Of a DNA stretch of 64,000 nt, positions 36,101-46,145 are shown one piece after another (position 1 is the first letter of the stretch; each line of letters begins with the position of its first letter). Position numbers and translations under genes: made by a program. The notes below the pieces were generated by a model that saw nothing but the letters and a program-made list of their open reading frames with translations, was not told where the DNA came from and searched no databases. Source of the DNA: Serilophus lunatus (taxonomy: Eukaryota > Chordata > Aves > Passeriformes > Eurylaimidae); NCBI GenBank assembly GCA_013399895.1, contig VXBA01001650.1, forward strand, positions 254,004-318,003, given 5' to 3'.

Positions 36101-37191
36101 AGTGAAGTCATTCTTCTAAGCCAGAGGTCAACGTGGAGATCCCTTCTGAGGTTACACCAGCTCTGAGGACACGTTTGTGCTCCACATGACAAAGGTTTAA
36201 CACATTACAATGGACAAAAAGCAGAACATCAACTGAAGAAACACTCCAGGACCTTACTCCAAAGAGAAGAACTCTTGTAAAAACTCACAACACTTGTACA
36301 GACTCTCAAATTCAGGGCACATTTCCAGTCCTGCCTGACTTAATCTCTTTGAAGAAAACAAGATGCTGTAATATTTGTTTTCCAAGCTGACTGCTGCAGA
36401 AGAAACTGCCATGACCCCAAGCAACAAACCAAATCAAACACTTCCAAAAATACAGTTCCAGCCTGAAAAAGTTTGCTGCACTCTTGGAATGTTTACCACA
36501 ATAAATTTTGAAGATTACTGGTGGAAAATTTTACTTCAAAAAGGGTGATTCTGACTGTGTAGCTTATGTTTGAGCTGCTCTTGAGAGTGGGCTGTAAACT
36601 TGTAAGGCAATACACATTCCTGAGGGATAACCACATTCAGCTTGCACAATAACATTTCAAACATCTCGGAAGAGTAGATGGGTCACTGTGGCCCCACTCT
36701 CAGGAGTGACAATAAGGAGAGGAAAGCAGCAACCTGAAGTGCAGGAGCTTGCAAAGAGCTCCCCATGGAGAGCACCAGACACACACATGGAATTTAATGC
36801 CCAGTCCAGGCTGTTCTGGGACAAAACAATTCACATTTGGTGAAGGCAGCTCCTTGTCCTGCAAAGATTCTGCAGAACCATAAATTCTCATTCTCACTAA
36901 CCCATGCCAACTGATTTGTAACACAGAGACCTCCAAAATCAGTGGGTTTGGCATGGAATTTTTTTCCTCAGTGTTACCAGAGCCACTTAGGTCACCGACC
37001 TGCCAGCAGCGCAATGTCTCCACAAATGGTCACCAAAGGAACTGTGCCCACCTCCCCCAGCCCTCCGGGTGCAGGCATTACTTACAGTGGTGTGATGAGA
37101 GACACTGCCCCCAATATTGAGGTTTTTGAGGAGCTGTGGAGAGCCTCCATACTGCCCCGAGATCTGCTTCCTGACTTCTGCAGCCACCGTC
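9031..37191 (-). CDS. DOCK7: DOCK7, dedicator of cytokinesis 7 (exons 2-14 of the N-terminal part)
   Basis: DOCK7 is a DOCK-C family guanine nucleotide exchange factor for Rac and Cdc42, active in neuronal polarity, neurogenesis and Schwann cell migration. Thirteen minus-strand exons join in phase into 1644 nt and follow the vertebrate protein closely, from TVAAEVRKQISG to VYVPNTTYR. This is about residues 14-560 of some 2,100. The span covers the DOCK N-terminal (DUF3398-type) region, a basophilic RRSMSIDD site, the conserved QRLGKYRMPFAW segment and a serine-rich region ([10 protein letters not shown]). Exon 14 stops just before the DHR-1/C2 domain. Catalytic DHR-2 exons are beyond the left edge, past the nested ANGPTL3. 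The start codon exon is not visible and probably lies in the assembly gap at 45840-46145. The sequence matches DOCK7 better than DOCK6 or DOCK8, and the ANGPTL3 and ATG4C neighbours agree. Confidence 0.97.
9194..10193 (-). other. DOCK7 intron 13
   Basis: One-kilobase intron. Apart from an old CR1-like stretch at about 9505-9835, nothing is recognised. Confidence 0.8.
9505..9835 (+). mobile_element. Old diverged CR1-like fragment
   Basis: Diverged copy with CR1-tail-like blocks: TCAAGTGCTTGAAGGG, CACTGCCCTGAGGCCA, and GGAGATTTTTAAGAGCAGG followed by an ATATTGTCAGG block. The limits are approximate and the family is inferred from remembered consensus features. Confidence 0.55.
10194..10287 (-). 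CDS. DOCK7: DOCK7 exon 13
   Basis: This 94-bp exon encodes EGDRLSDEDLYKF and MRRPSSVLRRLRPIT. Acceptor CCACCAG and donor GTACCC are on the minus strand. The residues appear identical to the mammalian segment as I recall it. Confidence 0.96.
11108..11130. repeat. Perfect 10-bp inverted repeat, 3-base loop
   Basis: The arms are AAACTGGTGT (11108-11117) and ACACCAGTTT (11121-11130), separated by TTT. The symmetry is exact and stops at the flanking bases. It could be chance in intronic DNA. Confidence 0.8.
11735..12010 (+). mobile_element. CR1 LINE fragment (3' end)
   Basis: Contains GGGTAGATTTAGATGG, AGAAGCTGTGGCTGCCCCAT, GTGGGAGGTGTCCCTGCCCA and a CCAACCCAAACCATTC tail with a terminal CTGTGA. 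The 5' limit is approximate. Confidence 0.9.
12179..12321 (-). CDS. DOCK7: DOCK7 exon 12
   Basis: This 143-bp exon encodes a basic, serine-rich segment ([20 protein letters not shown]) followed by SFRPATLTVTNFFKQ. It looks like a phosphorylation-prone linker. Acceptor TTGGCAG and donor GTATGG fit the phases of the adjacent exons. Confidence 0.95.
12946..13111 (-). CDS. DOCK7: DOCK7 exon 11
   Basis: This 166-bp exon encodes NKEKLEKLKGQAEQFCQRLG and the conserved YRMPFAWTAIHLMN segment of DOCK-C proteins. Its final single base joins exon 12 to restore a Glu codon. Confidence 0.96.
13112..14505 (-). other. DOCK7 intron 10
   Basis: Intron of about 1.4 kb with no recognised repeat or exon. The shorter intron 11 (12322-12945) is equally plain. 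Confidence 0.75.
14506..14586 (-). CDS. DOCK7: DOCK7 exon 10
   Basis: This 81-bp, phase-0 exon encodes [20 protein letters not shown] and seven further residues. Acceptor TTCTCAG and donor GTAAGA are canonical. Confidence 0.95.
14587..16461 (-). other. DOCK7 intron 9
   Basis: Intron of about 1.9 kb with one CR1 tail at 15416-15607. The remainder is AT-rich and unrecognised. Confidence 0.75.
15416..15607 (+). mobile_element. CR1 LINE fragment (3' end)
   Basis: Has the GGGAGGGTGGGGAGGCCCTG, GTGGCTGCCCCATCCCTGGA and GGTCCCTTCCAACCCAAACC blocks. A short internal deletion follows the GGAAGTGCCCAAGG block relative to other copies here. Confidence 0.9.
16462..16611 (-). CDS. DOCK7: DOCK7 exon 9
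   Basis: This 150-bp, phase-0 exon encodes ISENFYFDLNSEQMKG and [20 protein letters not shown]. This hydrophobic, beta-rich part of the N-terminal region is shared by DOCK6-DOCK8. Borders are TTAG and GTAAGA. Confidence 0.96.
16612..17769 (-). other. DOCK7 intron 8
   Basis: AT-rich intron of about 1.2 kb with an 11-bp-scale T run near 16652. Nothing else is recognised. Confidence 0.75.
17770..17836 (-). CDS. DOCK7: DOCK7 exon 8
   Basis: This 67-bp exon encodes [20 protein letters not shown] plus two lysines. The acceptor is TTTCAAG and the donor is GTAGGT. Confidence 0.95.
17837..19661 (-). other. DOCK7 intron 7
   Basis: Intron of about 1.8 kb with a 15-bp-scale T run near 18247. Plus-strand open frames at about 17813-18730 lack splice or family support. 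Confidence 0.75.
19662..19747 (-). CDS. DOCK7: DOCK7 exon 7
   Basis: This 86-bp exon encodes EEPIERLSVPEVPKEHFGQR and LLVKCLSL. Both borders are canonical (TTTCAG and GTAAGT), and the last two bases complete a Lys codon with exon 8. Confidence 0.95.
20143..20355 (-). CDS. DOCK7: DOCK7 exon 6
   Basis: This 213-bp, phase-0 exon encodes DDLKRRSMSIDDTPRG, the hydrophobic SIFDLKNSLPDALLPNLLD and the charged HNEDQRKSSRHKELF. The RRSMS segment is a basophilic phosphorylation-type motif. Borders are CTCAG and GTATTT. Confidence 0.96.
20462..20591 (-). CDS. DOCK7: DOCK7 exon 5
   Basis: This 130-bp exon encodes [20 protein letters not shown], then KGLPKQIFESDEAPDANSYQ and DEQ. It joins exon 4 through a Lys codon. 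Borders are TTTTCAG and GTAATA. Confidence 0.96.
20592..23128 (-). other. DOCK7 intron 4
   Basis: Intron of about 2.5 kb with a T run near 22303. No repeat family or RNA gene is recognised. Confidence 0.75.
23129..23197 (-). CDS. DOCK7: DOCK7 exon 4
   Basis: This 69-bp exon encodes EMDPHVRDCVRSYTEDWAIV and NR, flanked by split Ser and Lys codons. Acceptor CTAACAG and donor GTGAGT fit. It sits only 142 bp from exon 3. Confidence 0.95.
23340..23515 (-). CDS. DOCK7: DOCK7 exon 3
   Basis: This 176-bp exon encodes [38 protein letters not shown] and LVSAVPEE. It is much GC-richer than neighbouring DOCK7 exons and contains many CpGs. Borders are CCCAG and GTAGGA. Confidence 0.96.
25051..25113 (-). 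mobile_element. Short CR1 tail fragment
   Basis: The minus strand shows GGTCCCTTCTATGATTCTAT with the preceding GCCCATGGCAGGAGC block. It is only about 60 bp long and is followed by an ATG/ATC microsatellite. Confidence 0.7.
25127..25148. repeat. ATG/ATC microsatellite with 16-bp palindrome
   Basis: ATG triplets switch to ATC triplets at a central GATC, making a perfect palindrome at 25133-25148. It abuts a CR1 fragment. Confidence 0.75.
26948..27260 (-). mobile_element. CR1 LINE fragment
   Basis: A longer copy. The minus strand shows the GACAGTGGGAGGTGTCCCTG and AGAAGCTGTGGCTGCCCCAT blocks and, farther 5', a GGGAGACCCTGATGAGACCT block. Confidence 0.9.
30528..30665 (+). mobile_element. CR1 tail fragment
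   Basis: Shows TAGTGGGAGGTGTCCCTGCC and TTCCAACCCAAACCAATC with terminal CTGTGATTCTG. About 140 bp. Confidence 0.88.
31380..31630 (-). mobile_element. CR1 fragment lacking its extreme 3' end
   Basis: The minus strand shows GAAGCTGTGGCTGCCCCATC and the internal GCTCAGCTTGGACGAGAG block. The usual terminal AAGGTCCCTTCC portion is absent at the 31380 end. Confidence 0.85.
32662..32777 (-). mobile_element. Diverged CR1 tail, second subfamily
   Basis: The minus strand shows GGACATGGCACTCAGTGCCA, GGTTTAGGTGATAAGG and CTTTTCCAACCTCAATGATT, typical of the CR1 type whose tail ends in TTTTCCAACC. Confidence 0.75.
33185..33334 (+). mobile_element. CR1 tail fragment
   Basis: Shows TGTCCAAGGCCAGGCTGGAT, GGATAGTGGGAGGTGATCCT and TCCCAACCCAAACCAGTC. 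Confidence 0.88.
34602..34745 (-). mobile_element. CR1 tail fragment
   Basis: The minus strand shows AGGTCCCTTCCAACTCAGGG and CATGATTCTGTGA at the tail, with GTTGTCCAAACACACC read on the plus strand. It belongs to another CR1 subtype. Confidence 0.8.
37086..37191 (-). CDS. DOCK7: DOCK7 exon 2
   Basis: This 106-bp exon starts with one base that completes an Arg codon from exon 1, then encodes TVAAEVRKQISGQYGG, SPQLLKNLNIGGSVSHHTT. The acceptor is TTGCAG and the donor is GTAAGT. The upstream exon must supply about 12 residues including the initiator Met. Confidence 0.95.
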
Positions 37192-40100
37192 CTGCAACGA
37201 GACAGGGACAACATTATCTCTGCAGAAATGCACTCTGCACATCAAACAGGCTTCACAGGCATGAAACCAGGCAGGTGCTGGTTGGAATAAGGGTGTCATT
37301 GGCCAGTAAGAACAGATCCTGCATAATGAATTCCCAGGAATCACAAAACTCTCACATATACATGTTCTTAAAGCAATCAATTTTTTTTTCCCCTTTAGTG
37401 AACAGCTCTTTTGTGCACATCTGTGGCAATAAAAATGCATGTGACCCTGAGCACAAATTAACTTATTCCCAGCAGGCTCTTTCCAATCCCTACCAAGGAA
37501 AGCTCTTCTCCAGAGCTCTCCTCACCCCTCAGCAGTTCCCAGCCTGGTCCCACTCCTGTACTCTGCATTTTTCTCTCTTCCTTATTTTTGGGTTTTGCAG
37601 TCACAGAGATGAAGGACTCAGAAACAAACAGCTGGGTCAGAATAAAAAAGTATTTTCCTTTCCATGTAGGAAAGGTAAAGGTGGGACTATGGACTAGCAG
37701 AGGGAACACTGGTCTTGTGGTCTCTGCCAGAATTCCCATTGCTGGGCAATATTCTCACCAGGAAGGAAAAGTACAGAGCAGCCCTTTCATGGCTGGAGGG
37801 TGAACTTCACGCTGTGACCCTCCAGGGGTTTCTATTTTCCCCAATAAACCACATTGTCACTGGTAAGGCTGAAAACACAACAGCACAGTAAAACCACCAG
37901 AGGGGAGAAGGAAAAGCACAATAGAGAGGGAAATGCTGATAGTCAAAGACTGTCCTACCAGCCACAGGTCCAGCCCTACCACAGCCATCCCCAATCTCCA
38001 TCCTGTAGCCCAGCAGGAAGCTGCAGCTCCTCTCAGCATGGATAGCCAAGCTCCTGAGTATGGTGGAAATGGTTTTGTCCCAAAAGCAAGCAAAAAACAC
38101 AGATTCCTTCCACAAAAACAACATTTTGCTGTGGCCTGCAGGACCTCACCAACATGACAGTGCTCCTCTCTAGCAGTCAACAAGCATTTTATTAGTGACA
38201 AACCCACTCCCAACCACCATTCACCACAGTGCAGCACTGCCACCCACTCTGGCTCCCAGGAAAATGTCCCAGCTCCAAAGAATCTCTGCTGGTGCCTAAA
38301 GGAGATGAAGAGGACAAGGACATGGGTGACTTTGTCCTGCTGTATCAGTGATCTTTGTAGGAGCAGCATCATGGCTAAACTCCCTCCTGATCTCACCAGG
38401 GGAACATGCTGTATCAGTGGATGAGCTGCTAAAATCTTGTCAAGCAGATGGTTAAACCTCCCCTGAGCAGAACCCTGACACCAGGGTGGGCTCCTGGCTT
38501 TGGGATTTGGTGGGCAGGAACAGAGGCAGCTGCTGTCCTTGGAAAAGAAGGGAACCCTAAGAGGGAACTACCTGGGACAACCCAGCCTACCATGGAGAGC
38601 AGATGTTTCCTCAGGCCAGAGGATGGGTATAAGATCAGCTACAGGAAGCACCATTCTGTCTTTTAAAAAAGTGGACTGAAGGAAAAAAAATAAAGTTTTA
38701 TGTATTCTGGCTGCAAGAATTCATTTCCTTCATGTCTGCCTTAATTCACAGGAGCTGATGTTTTCACTTCTGGAGGGTGGCTTCTGCAAACAGACTGAGC
38801 AGCTCCTGCTGAGGACAGACAATATCCAGGAAAAACCATTTCTCTGCTCCCACAACATGCACAAACACACACACACGTGAGGACAAACCACTCGTGCTGC
38901 TGGCACTTGTAGGAAAATTTGGAATGTATTAAAATGGCTGCTTGGCAAGGAAAACCCCATGCATGTGTGGCTGATGGTTTCAAGGTTTGCCCTCGGGTCG
39001 CAGACGGGCTCTGCGTTAAACCAGGCTCTTGCTCAGAGTGTTTTGTGTCACTCCTGACAATGCACAGAGAAAAATCAGAACCAATGTTCCACCACACAGC
39101 ACAACACAGGAAAACCTACAAATCCTTCCTCATTTTTGAGAGGCATTGCTTCCAGATGGGAGGTACAGGCAGAGGAGGAAACCTGTCCTCAGCCTGGCCG
39201 TGCTCCTCATGGTCCCCAGACGTGCTCTGGGATGACTCCAGAGGGGTTCCCTGTCCTTCCCTCTCCTGCCTGTTGGCCTCAGCTGGGAGCTGTGCTGTGT
39301 CTGGAGCACAGCCTGTCACTACACTCCAGCCTGAAGCAGAGACAGGCTCGGCTGCAATTCCCTTGCTCAGGGGCACCGTGAGTTTCCCTGGATGTGGCTG
39401 CACTGCCCGACACCAGGACTGCTGAGAAGGGCATTTGATGCAACAGGGGAAGAAATGCAGGAAAACAAAAGGTTGCCACGGATCAACTGTGCTGCTGCCC
39501 CATCAACAACCCCACTGGAGAGTAAAAATCCCCCTGAAGCACAACCACAGAGTCAGAACTGACCCCTCAGGGGGTTTTACCAAGGCACCATCACTACAGC
39601 CAGGTCTGCAGCACTCCTGCCTCTCCAGCTTCCACAAGTACCAACCCTCTCCCCACAGGGAGTAAATGGATACTGCCTAAACCTCAAAATTCCCTGCAGG
39701 AGTCTGCAGAATTCTTTACTCCAAGCCTGCAGTGTAACCCACAGCCTGGGTTGGCCCCTCCCTGTGTCACTGCATTCACAGAGGTACTGCACACCACCTC
39801 CCTACTCAAAGCATCGTGTCTGACATTTAGAAAACATCTCCCACTGTAACCCGATCACCAAAGGTATTCTGTGGGTAATCCATCTCCCTGTGGTGTTGTG
39901 CCAACATTTTCAGGTTCAATATTTCTCCTCACACTCCTTCCCACTTGCCAGGTTACCCCTCCCAGCCTTCCTTCCAAGGGCAGAATCTTCAGGAAGCTCT
40001 GGCTCCCTTGATCTCCCCGAGGGCTCTCCTGTGCCTGTTCCAGTTGGCAATCACACCTTTTAGCAGCTTCCTCCCCATCAGATAAGGAGCAGAACCTTTG

Positions 40101-40200
40101 CAGAACCAAATGAGTATTTTCTTATTGAGAAAACACCTCAGCTGTCTACTTTTAGGGCTGCTTCCTCACAGAGACTCCCAGTTTCCCTAAAACCAACAGC

Positions 40201-40291
40201 ACCTGGGACAGTGGGAGGTGTCCCTGCCCATGGCAGGGCTGGGATGGAGATGAGCTTTAAGGGCCCTTCCAACCCAACCCATTCCATGATG
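40201..40291 (+). mobile_element. Short CR1 tail fragment
   Basis: Shows GGGACAGTGGGAGGTGTCCC, then GGGCCCTTCCAACCCAACCC and ATTCCATGATG. About 90 bp. Confidence 0.85.
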
Positions 40292-43200
40292 CCATGGACA
40301 CTCTTGCCTTCTCCTCCTCCACTTCCAAAGGCTGTTTGTCCATGACAAACTATTCCTGACTAGTAGTTCATGTTCTGTTCTAACCCTGAACACTATTTCC
40401 AGCCATGAGCAATGCTCCCTGAACCAACTTAGATATTACACCAAACCCAAGCAGAAAAATCAATCTCAAAATAGTCTCCAAAAGTAAAAAAAAAAAAAAA
40501 TCAAACCAATTTTGGTGAGGCAGAAGAGCCATTAAAGCTTTGATAATTAAAAGGACAAATAAAAACCTGCCTCTTTAATAACTATCTAATACTCAACATG
40601 TAACCTGGGATCCTCAGACAAACATTCCAGTTAATTACAGCTCACAGCCTCTCCAGTGTCTGTGTTTAAAGTACATCTTCCCCAGCCCCTTCCTTTCTGA
40701 CCTTCTCCACTGGTTAATTATTGTGTGTCCATGTGCTTCACACAGAAAGAAGAAAAAAAAACAACAAAGGAGAGTTTAAAAATTCCCCTTGGAACTGGCT
40801 TCTAAGGCAAAACAAAACTGGTCATTCTCAAGGTACTCTGAGCTGCAAATACCAAAATGAAACCATCTGTCTGCACTCCCATGGTTCTCCACTACACACA
40901 GAAATCACTTCAGTTTCTATGTGGCCTGCCTGGTCAAAACCAAAAACTGTCTTGTGGTTTGTTTCTTTTTTAATTCTTTTTTAGCTGAAGCAATGCACTG
41001 GAAACACAAGTTCTTCTTTTTGCCTTCCCCAAAAAAGCCTCCCCAAGACGTGCCTGGTTATGCCAAGCAGGGTTAAGAACTCTTCCCTTTCTCAGCAAAG
41101 GTAGGTCAGGACACAGCCTTGGGATCACCCACGGTGTGATTTGAGGAAGCCTCTCTTTTCCACAGCCCTCCCGAGTTGGAAAGAACAATGCAAATTGTTC
41201 CTCCCCATCCTCTAATCACAACGCTGTCACTCCTGCCCATTCCTCATCTTGTGTGTCACGTGCAGTGACTGCACACTCAGGGAGCCTTTGCCTCTTGAGA
41301 AAGACAGCCTGGCACAGTGAGGCATCTGTGCAAGCAAAGCTGCTTGTTCTCCCCCAGAGCAGAGAAAACTGCATTTACACATCATTTACTTTTTAAAGCG
41401 AGAGCACCACCCTCCTCAGCCGGCTCACTGCACATGGCTGGAGGCATCCCTCCCCCTTGGATGTGAAGTGCCCAAGGCCAGTGGCAGTGCCAGGCTGTGT
41501 CTGTGCTGCTGCTGCAGTGACATGACCTGTCCCTGTGTCCCTGTGCTCCAGCCAGGCGTGAGCCACCACGGAAGGAGGGATGAGGGAACCTGCTGGAGGG
41601 AGAGCTCTGCCCTGGACTCAGCCTTCCTCCTAAACCCGAGCTCCTGTTTCCTTCTCCTTGGGGAAATGGGTTTGATTTACAGCTCAGGAAATACCCAGCC
41701 TGGTCCTGAACTGCTGCAGGGCACGTGTGGGTTCTTAAATTAACACAGATGAGCAATGAGACGTTCCCTCTTTCCTCACCATTGATTAAAAGAGAAAACA
41801 CCACACAACGCTGCCTGTGGTGCTCTCCTGATAATATTTGATTATTATTGCTGAAACGTCAGCCCTGGGCTGCAGGGAGGGAATGGAGCTCCCAGCATAC
41901 CTGACTGGGAACATCACCACAGGACTGGATCCTGCAGGACAGCAAAGTCACATCTCATGCTAAAAACCCAACCAAAGGGAGCCTTGCACGGAGAAGCAGC
42001 TCTGTAGAGCTGCTGAGCCCTGGGGATGAAATGCTGTCCCTGCCTTCTCCCTTGCTTTAAGCAGCCAGGGATTTTCTTGGGCTTCCCAGCGCACTGTGGC
42101 TCCCACACGAGGCATCCAGGGCAGCTGAACAGGGACAGCCAATGTGAGAATGGGAAAGGGCTGCTCTGAAATTCCTCCTAAAAATCCTTTCAAAGTATCC
42201 ATCACAGTGTTTTGACAATGCAAGTGGCATCTGGATGTGGGAAGAGAATAAACTGTGATGAATACCCTGCTGTGACCCCCCCCCATTTCTGTCCCAACTC
42301 CTGGAAGGCAGTGACAGCTTTGCTGTGGGTTCCAGTGGGTGCAGGTTTCACACCCTCCCAGTTTACCCTGAGGCTGGGCTGTCAGCCTTCCTGACACATC
42401 CTTCAGGCAAAGCAGAAGGGCTCTAAACAGAACACAAATGTAAATTTAGCCTCCCCAAGTCCCCTTTTGCAGCACCCCCTTGGTGTGAAGGGAGCGGCAG
42501 CAGACACGAGATGCCAGCTCTGAACGTGGTGAACACGAGTGTTTTCCCCTCAGTTCAAAGCATAAAGACAAGAAGCTGTGATTGCTCCAGAAATCTGTCC
42601 CTACACAGTGTAAGAGCCCTGGGTGAAGGGGAATCTCCAAGTCACTGAATGTCTGCCAGCCAGGGCTCTGCTGAAGACCCCCCAGCCCCAGACAGCAGCT
42701 CCTCAGGGCACCGTGGGGTCCCTGCTCTCATGGAAGCACCTTGGAAAGGGCTGGACCCACGAGGTGAAAACAGTGTTCTCCAGACTCCATCAAGAGCTGG
42801 GGACAGGAAAACTGACAATTCTTAGGGAAGGAATGCAAAGCAGTGGTAAAAAAATTAAAAAAATCATCACACTGTGGGCTTTGTGTGAGGCTGAAACAAA
42901 CAGTAAAATAAAGGGTAAGGCAGGTCTGTTGTTCCAAGTCAGAAGGATCCTCTTTAACTGTGGAAAAGCAAAAGTCTTTCCAAGGAAAGACACCTTCAAA
43001 GTGGCAATGGTCTGGCCAACAAAGCAGTTCTGGATTCCCTGGAATCCCAGGATGGTCCAGAAGCAATAACAAGGTACTGAGACAGGGGCTCCTAGGAAAG
43101 GCTACGTGAGTCTGCATGAACTGTGTTTATTGTGTGATGTTTAAATGGTGACTTTTCCTCTTTTGCTGTATTTGAACTCTAAAAAACCTACACCCCTTTT

Positions 43201-43440
43201 CCTCTGTCTGCCCCTGGAAAGACAGGAGTGCTGGGATAAAACACACTTTAATTCCTGGGACATTTGGGAACTCAGAACTGACCTTCTGGAGGTGGGGTTT
43301 CCACTTTCCAGTTCTCTGCTAAGCGGCCCCATATCCAGAAAATGTACTGGGAATGTGAACTGGACCAGGTGATGGGGTCAGTGCTCAGTGTAGAACAGCC
43401 CCAGAGGGGCCACAATACTGAACACCCTGCTGAGAACAGC

Positions 43441-43655
43441 CTTAAACTGCCAGAAGGGAAGGAATCCTTCCCTGGGAGGGTGGGCAGGCCCTGGCACAGG
43501 GTGCCCAGAGAAGCTGTGGCTGCCCCTGGATCCCTGGAAGTGTCCAAGGCCGGGTTGGAGCAGCCTGGGACAGTGGGAGGTGTCCCTGCCCAGGGCAGGG
43601 GGTGGAATAAGATGATAAATTTAAGGTCCTTCCCAACCCAGACCATTCTGGGACA
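43441..43655 (+). mobile_element. CR1 LINE fragment (3' end)
   Basis: Shows AATCCTTCCCTGGGAGGGTG, AGAGAAGCTGTGGCTGCCCC and a CCTTCCCAACCCAGACCATT tail. Confidence 0.9.
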
Positions 43656-45159
43656 TCTGAATGAGTGAACCTGTCCTGTGCCAGTGGATCCTGCCTCCCA
43701 CTAACCCTCCCTGAGCCCCCCAGACACCACGTGAGCTGGACAGGGGCACTGCCCAGAATTACATCTGCTCTGACAATGAGGTGGAAACAACAGCACCTGA
43801 AGTACCTGGATACTGCAGAAGGGCATGATCCAACACAGTTTAATAAAAGAATTCCCCACCAATAAATTTCCAATTAAAAACTAACAATTTCAGGCAAGAG
43901 CTCAGGTATTATTAACCCACTGCAGTAAGTTTAACTCAGGAGTTTCTCCTGATGGAGTCAAGAAGAATCAGTAAGTACATGTGATGGCCAAAGCTCAGGC
44001 TAAAAATGTGTTCTGGTCTAGAACACACCACCACCTAATCATGAAGATACCTTGTAGCAGACAGTATTTAAAAAATAACTTGAAGCTGCTGTGGCCATCA
44101 CTACAAGCCTCTCCCCAGTATTTAAAGACCCAGATGGAATAACCAGGCACAAGCAGGGCACTGGTGTTCTGCACACACTGCCTGAAGAAATCTGGTAAAT
44201 CAGAGCTGGGAGACCACGTTTATTTCTGGTCTTCCCAAGAAACAGGACAGCCCATCTCACATCCTTTTTTCCACCTGTAACGACCAGTTTAGAAACTTGC
44301 AGCTGTTGGGCAGGCAGGACTGAAGGAATTCACCTTCATGGATCTGAATGACACCCATTTGAAGCACAGGCAAACCAAGAGCAGCGTGGCTGTTTCCTGT
44401 GAATGAGATAAATACTATGTGTACCTCCAGGGGGAAGCCAGACCAGAGGGCAGAGTGTGAAAATGTGATGGATCTATTCTTCTTTAAACAATGGAGCTGG
44501 GGAGGGCTTCCAGCAGCCACCAGCTCGTGGGACTTCCGTGGGCTGGAATCCTTTATCCTCTGAAACTGTTAACATTCACACAGCAGGTTCTGTGGCAGCA
44601 GGAGAAGGGCCACCTCCCCTCCAGGTACAACAGGAATTTTTGCCCTCGCATGCACTGGACGTGCAGCCCATGAACCAGGAATTGGAGGTTTCTCAGAATG
44701 TGACACTACAACGTGGGAAATCTCCCACAGACAAATACAAGAATTCTACAAATAAGTGTAAAAGGAAGAGTTGGGAGATGGAACACTCATTTGAAACCAC
44801 CGGGGTCCTTCTGCAGCCACAGGTGAAGCCACACACCTTGGTCTGAGAGCGCATGGAGGGGTTTGGGGGACCCCCAAGGGTGCCCAGAGGTGGCACAGCT
44901 GTGCCCTGGCCCCATGAACTCCCTGCAGCAGGCGGGGACACTCTGAGCACCACATTGGCCACCCCAGGGCCATTGCACTGAACTTCCTGCCAGGGCTGCA
45001 CAAGCCTCATGTGACCATTTCCATGGCTACAATCAAAAAGCAGGAAAAACGGTCTGGCAGCAAATCCATCTCTCCCCACTCCTCGACCTGTCCCATTAAC
45101 CCCTGGGTGGTGCACACACCCAAACCCGCAAAAAACCAGGAGAGAGGAGCAACGTTCCC

Positions 45160-45839
45160 ACCCCTGTCCGCAGACCGCGAGCGGGGTGGGACCGATGTCC
45201 CTCCTCCGCCTCCTACCCGGCCTTTCCCTTTGACCTCTCTCTTTGTCCGCGACCCTTCTCCATCACAGCTCCTGCCACTGCAACTCTTGGTGCAGACAGC
45301 TCCTCACTGAGCGGCCCGACACCGACTCTCCTTCCCCTCTTGTCCCCAACCTCCCCAAAACTGGAGCGGGAGCGAGAAGCCTCACCGCCAGCCACAGGCA
45401 GCAGAACCACCGCGGGCACACCTGGAAACACCCCCCTCCACAAACCTGCTACTGCCAGGTCATTTTCTATACATACCCCTCTGTAAAACAAAGGGCAAAA
45501 CCCCAACAAAACTTGGGGAAACCGCAGGGCTGCCGAGCGGGGCGAGCCCCCCGCAGCCCAGCGCGCCGGAGGAGCGGCGGCCGGCGCTGCCCGCACACAA
45601 AGGCAGCGCTCGCTCCATTTTCCAGCCGCGGGGAGCTCGGAGCTCCCCGGAGCGGGGGAGGCGGCAGGAAAGCGCCGGCCCGGGCCGCCCATTGTGCGGC
45701 CGCAGGGGCTGCACAAAGCGCCCGGCCGGCCTTTGTTCGCGGGAGCGGAATTCCACGGCTCTTTTTTCCTCCGGGTTTTTTTTTTATTTCCCTCCCCCGC
45801 TTCCCCCCCGGGCAGCTCCCGCGGGGGCGCGGCCCCGCT
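45160..45839 (-). promoter_or_regulatory. DOCK7: DOCK7 promoter CpG island (visible part)
   Basis: GC and CpG density rise sharply from about 45160 and peak at 45530-45839, just before the assembly gap. GC-box-like sequences are frequent and no TATA box is evident. Its place upstream of DOCK7 exon 2 on the minus strand marks it as the likely DOCK7 promoter and 5' UTR region. The exact start site cannot be read. Confidence 0.75.
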
Positions 45840-46145
45840 NNNNNNNNNNNNNNNNNNNNNNNNNNNNNNNNNNNNNNNNNNNNNNNNNNNNNNNNNNNNN
45901 NNNNNNNNNNNNNNNNNNNNNNNNNNNNNNNNNNNNNNNNNNNNNNNNNNNNNNNNNNNNNNNNNNNNNNNNNNNNNNNNNNNNNNNNNNNNNNNNNNNN
46001 NNNNNNNNNNNNNNNNNNNNNNNNNNNNNNNNNNNNNNNNNNNNNNNNNNNNNNNNNNNNNNNNNNNNNNNNNNNNNNNNNNNNNNNNNNNNNNNNNNNN
46101 NNNNNNNNNNNNNNNNNNNNNNNNNNNNNNNNNNNNNNNNNNNNN
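45840..46145. other. Assembly gap of 306 N, probably hiding DOCK7 exon 1
   Basis: A run of N replaces the sequence at the centre of the CpG island. I searched the visible flanks on the minus strand for the short N-terminal coding exon of DOCK7 and did not find it, so it most likely lies here. Gaps in GC-rich first exons are common in bird assemblies. Confidence 0.7.

Larger units (their letters stand above)
23516..37085 (-). other. DOCK7 intron 2
   Basis: Intron of about 13.6 kb, the largest fully contained. It carries six CR1 fragments on both strands (entries below) and otherwise unique-looking DNA. No further exon is recognised between exons 2 and 3, whose phases already join directly. 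Confidence 0.8.
37192..45839 (-). other. DOCK7 intron 1 (visible part)
   Basis: About 8.6 kb between exon 2 and the promoter CpG island. It carries CR1 fragments at about 40201-40291 and 43441-43655. I found no further coding exon. Confidence 0.65.

Noticed and set aside
36942..37697. 251-codon plus-strand open frame
   Set aside because: It runs antisense to the well-supported DOCK7 exon 2 and the adjoining intron and has no recognisable domain.
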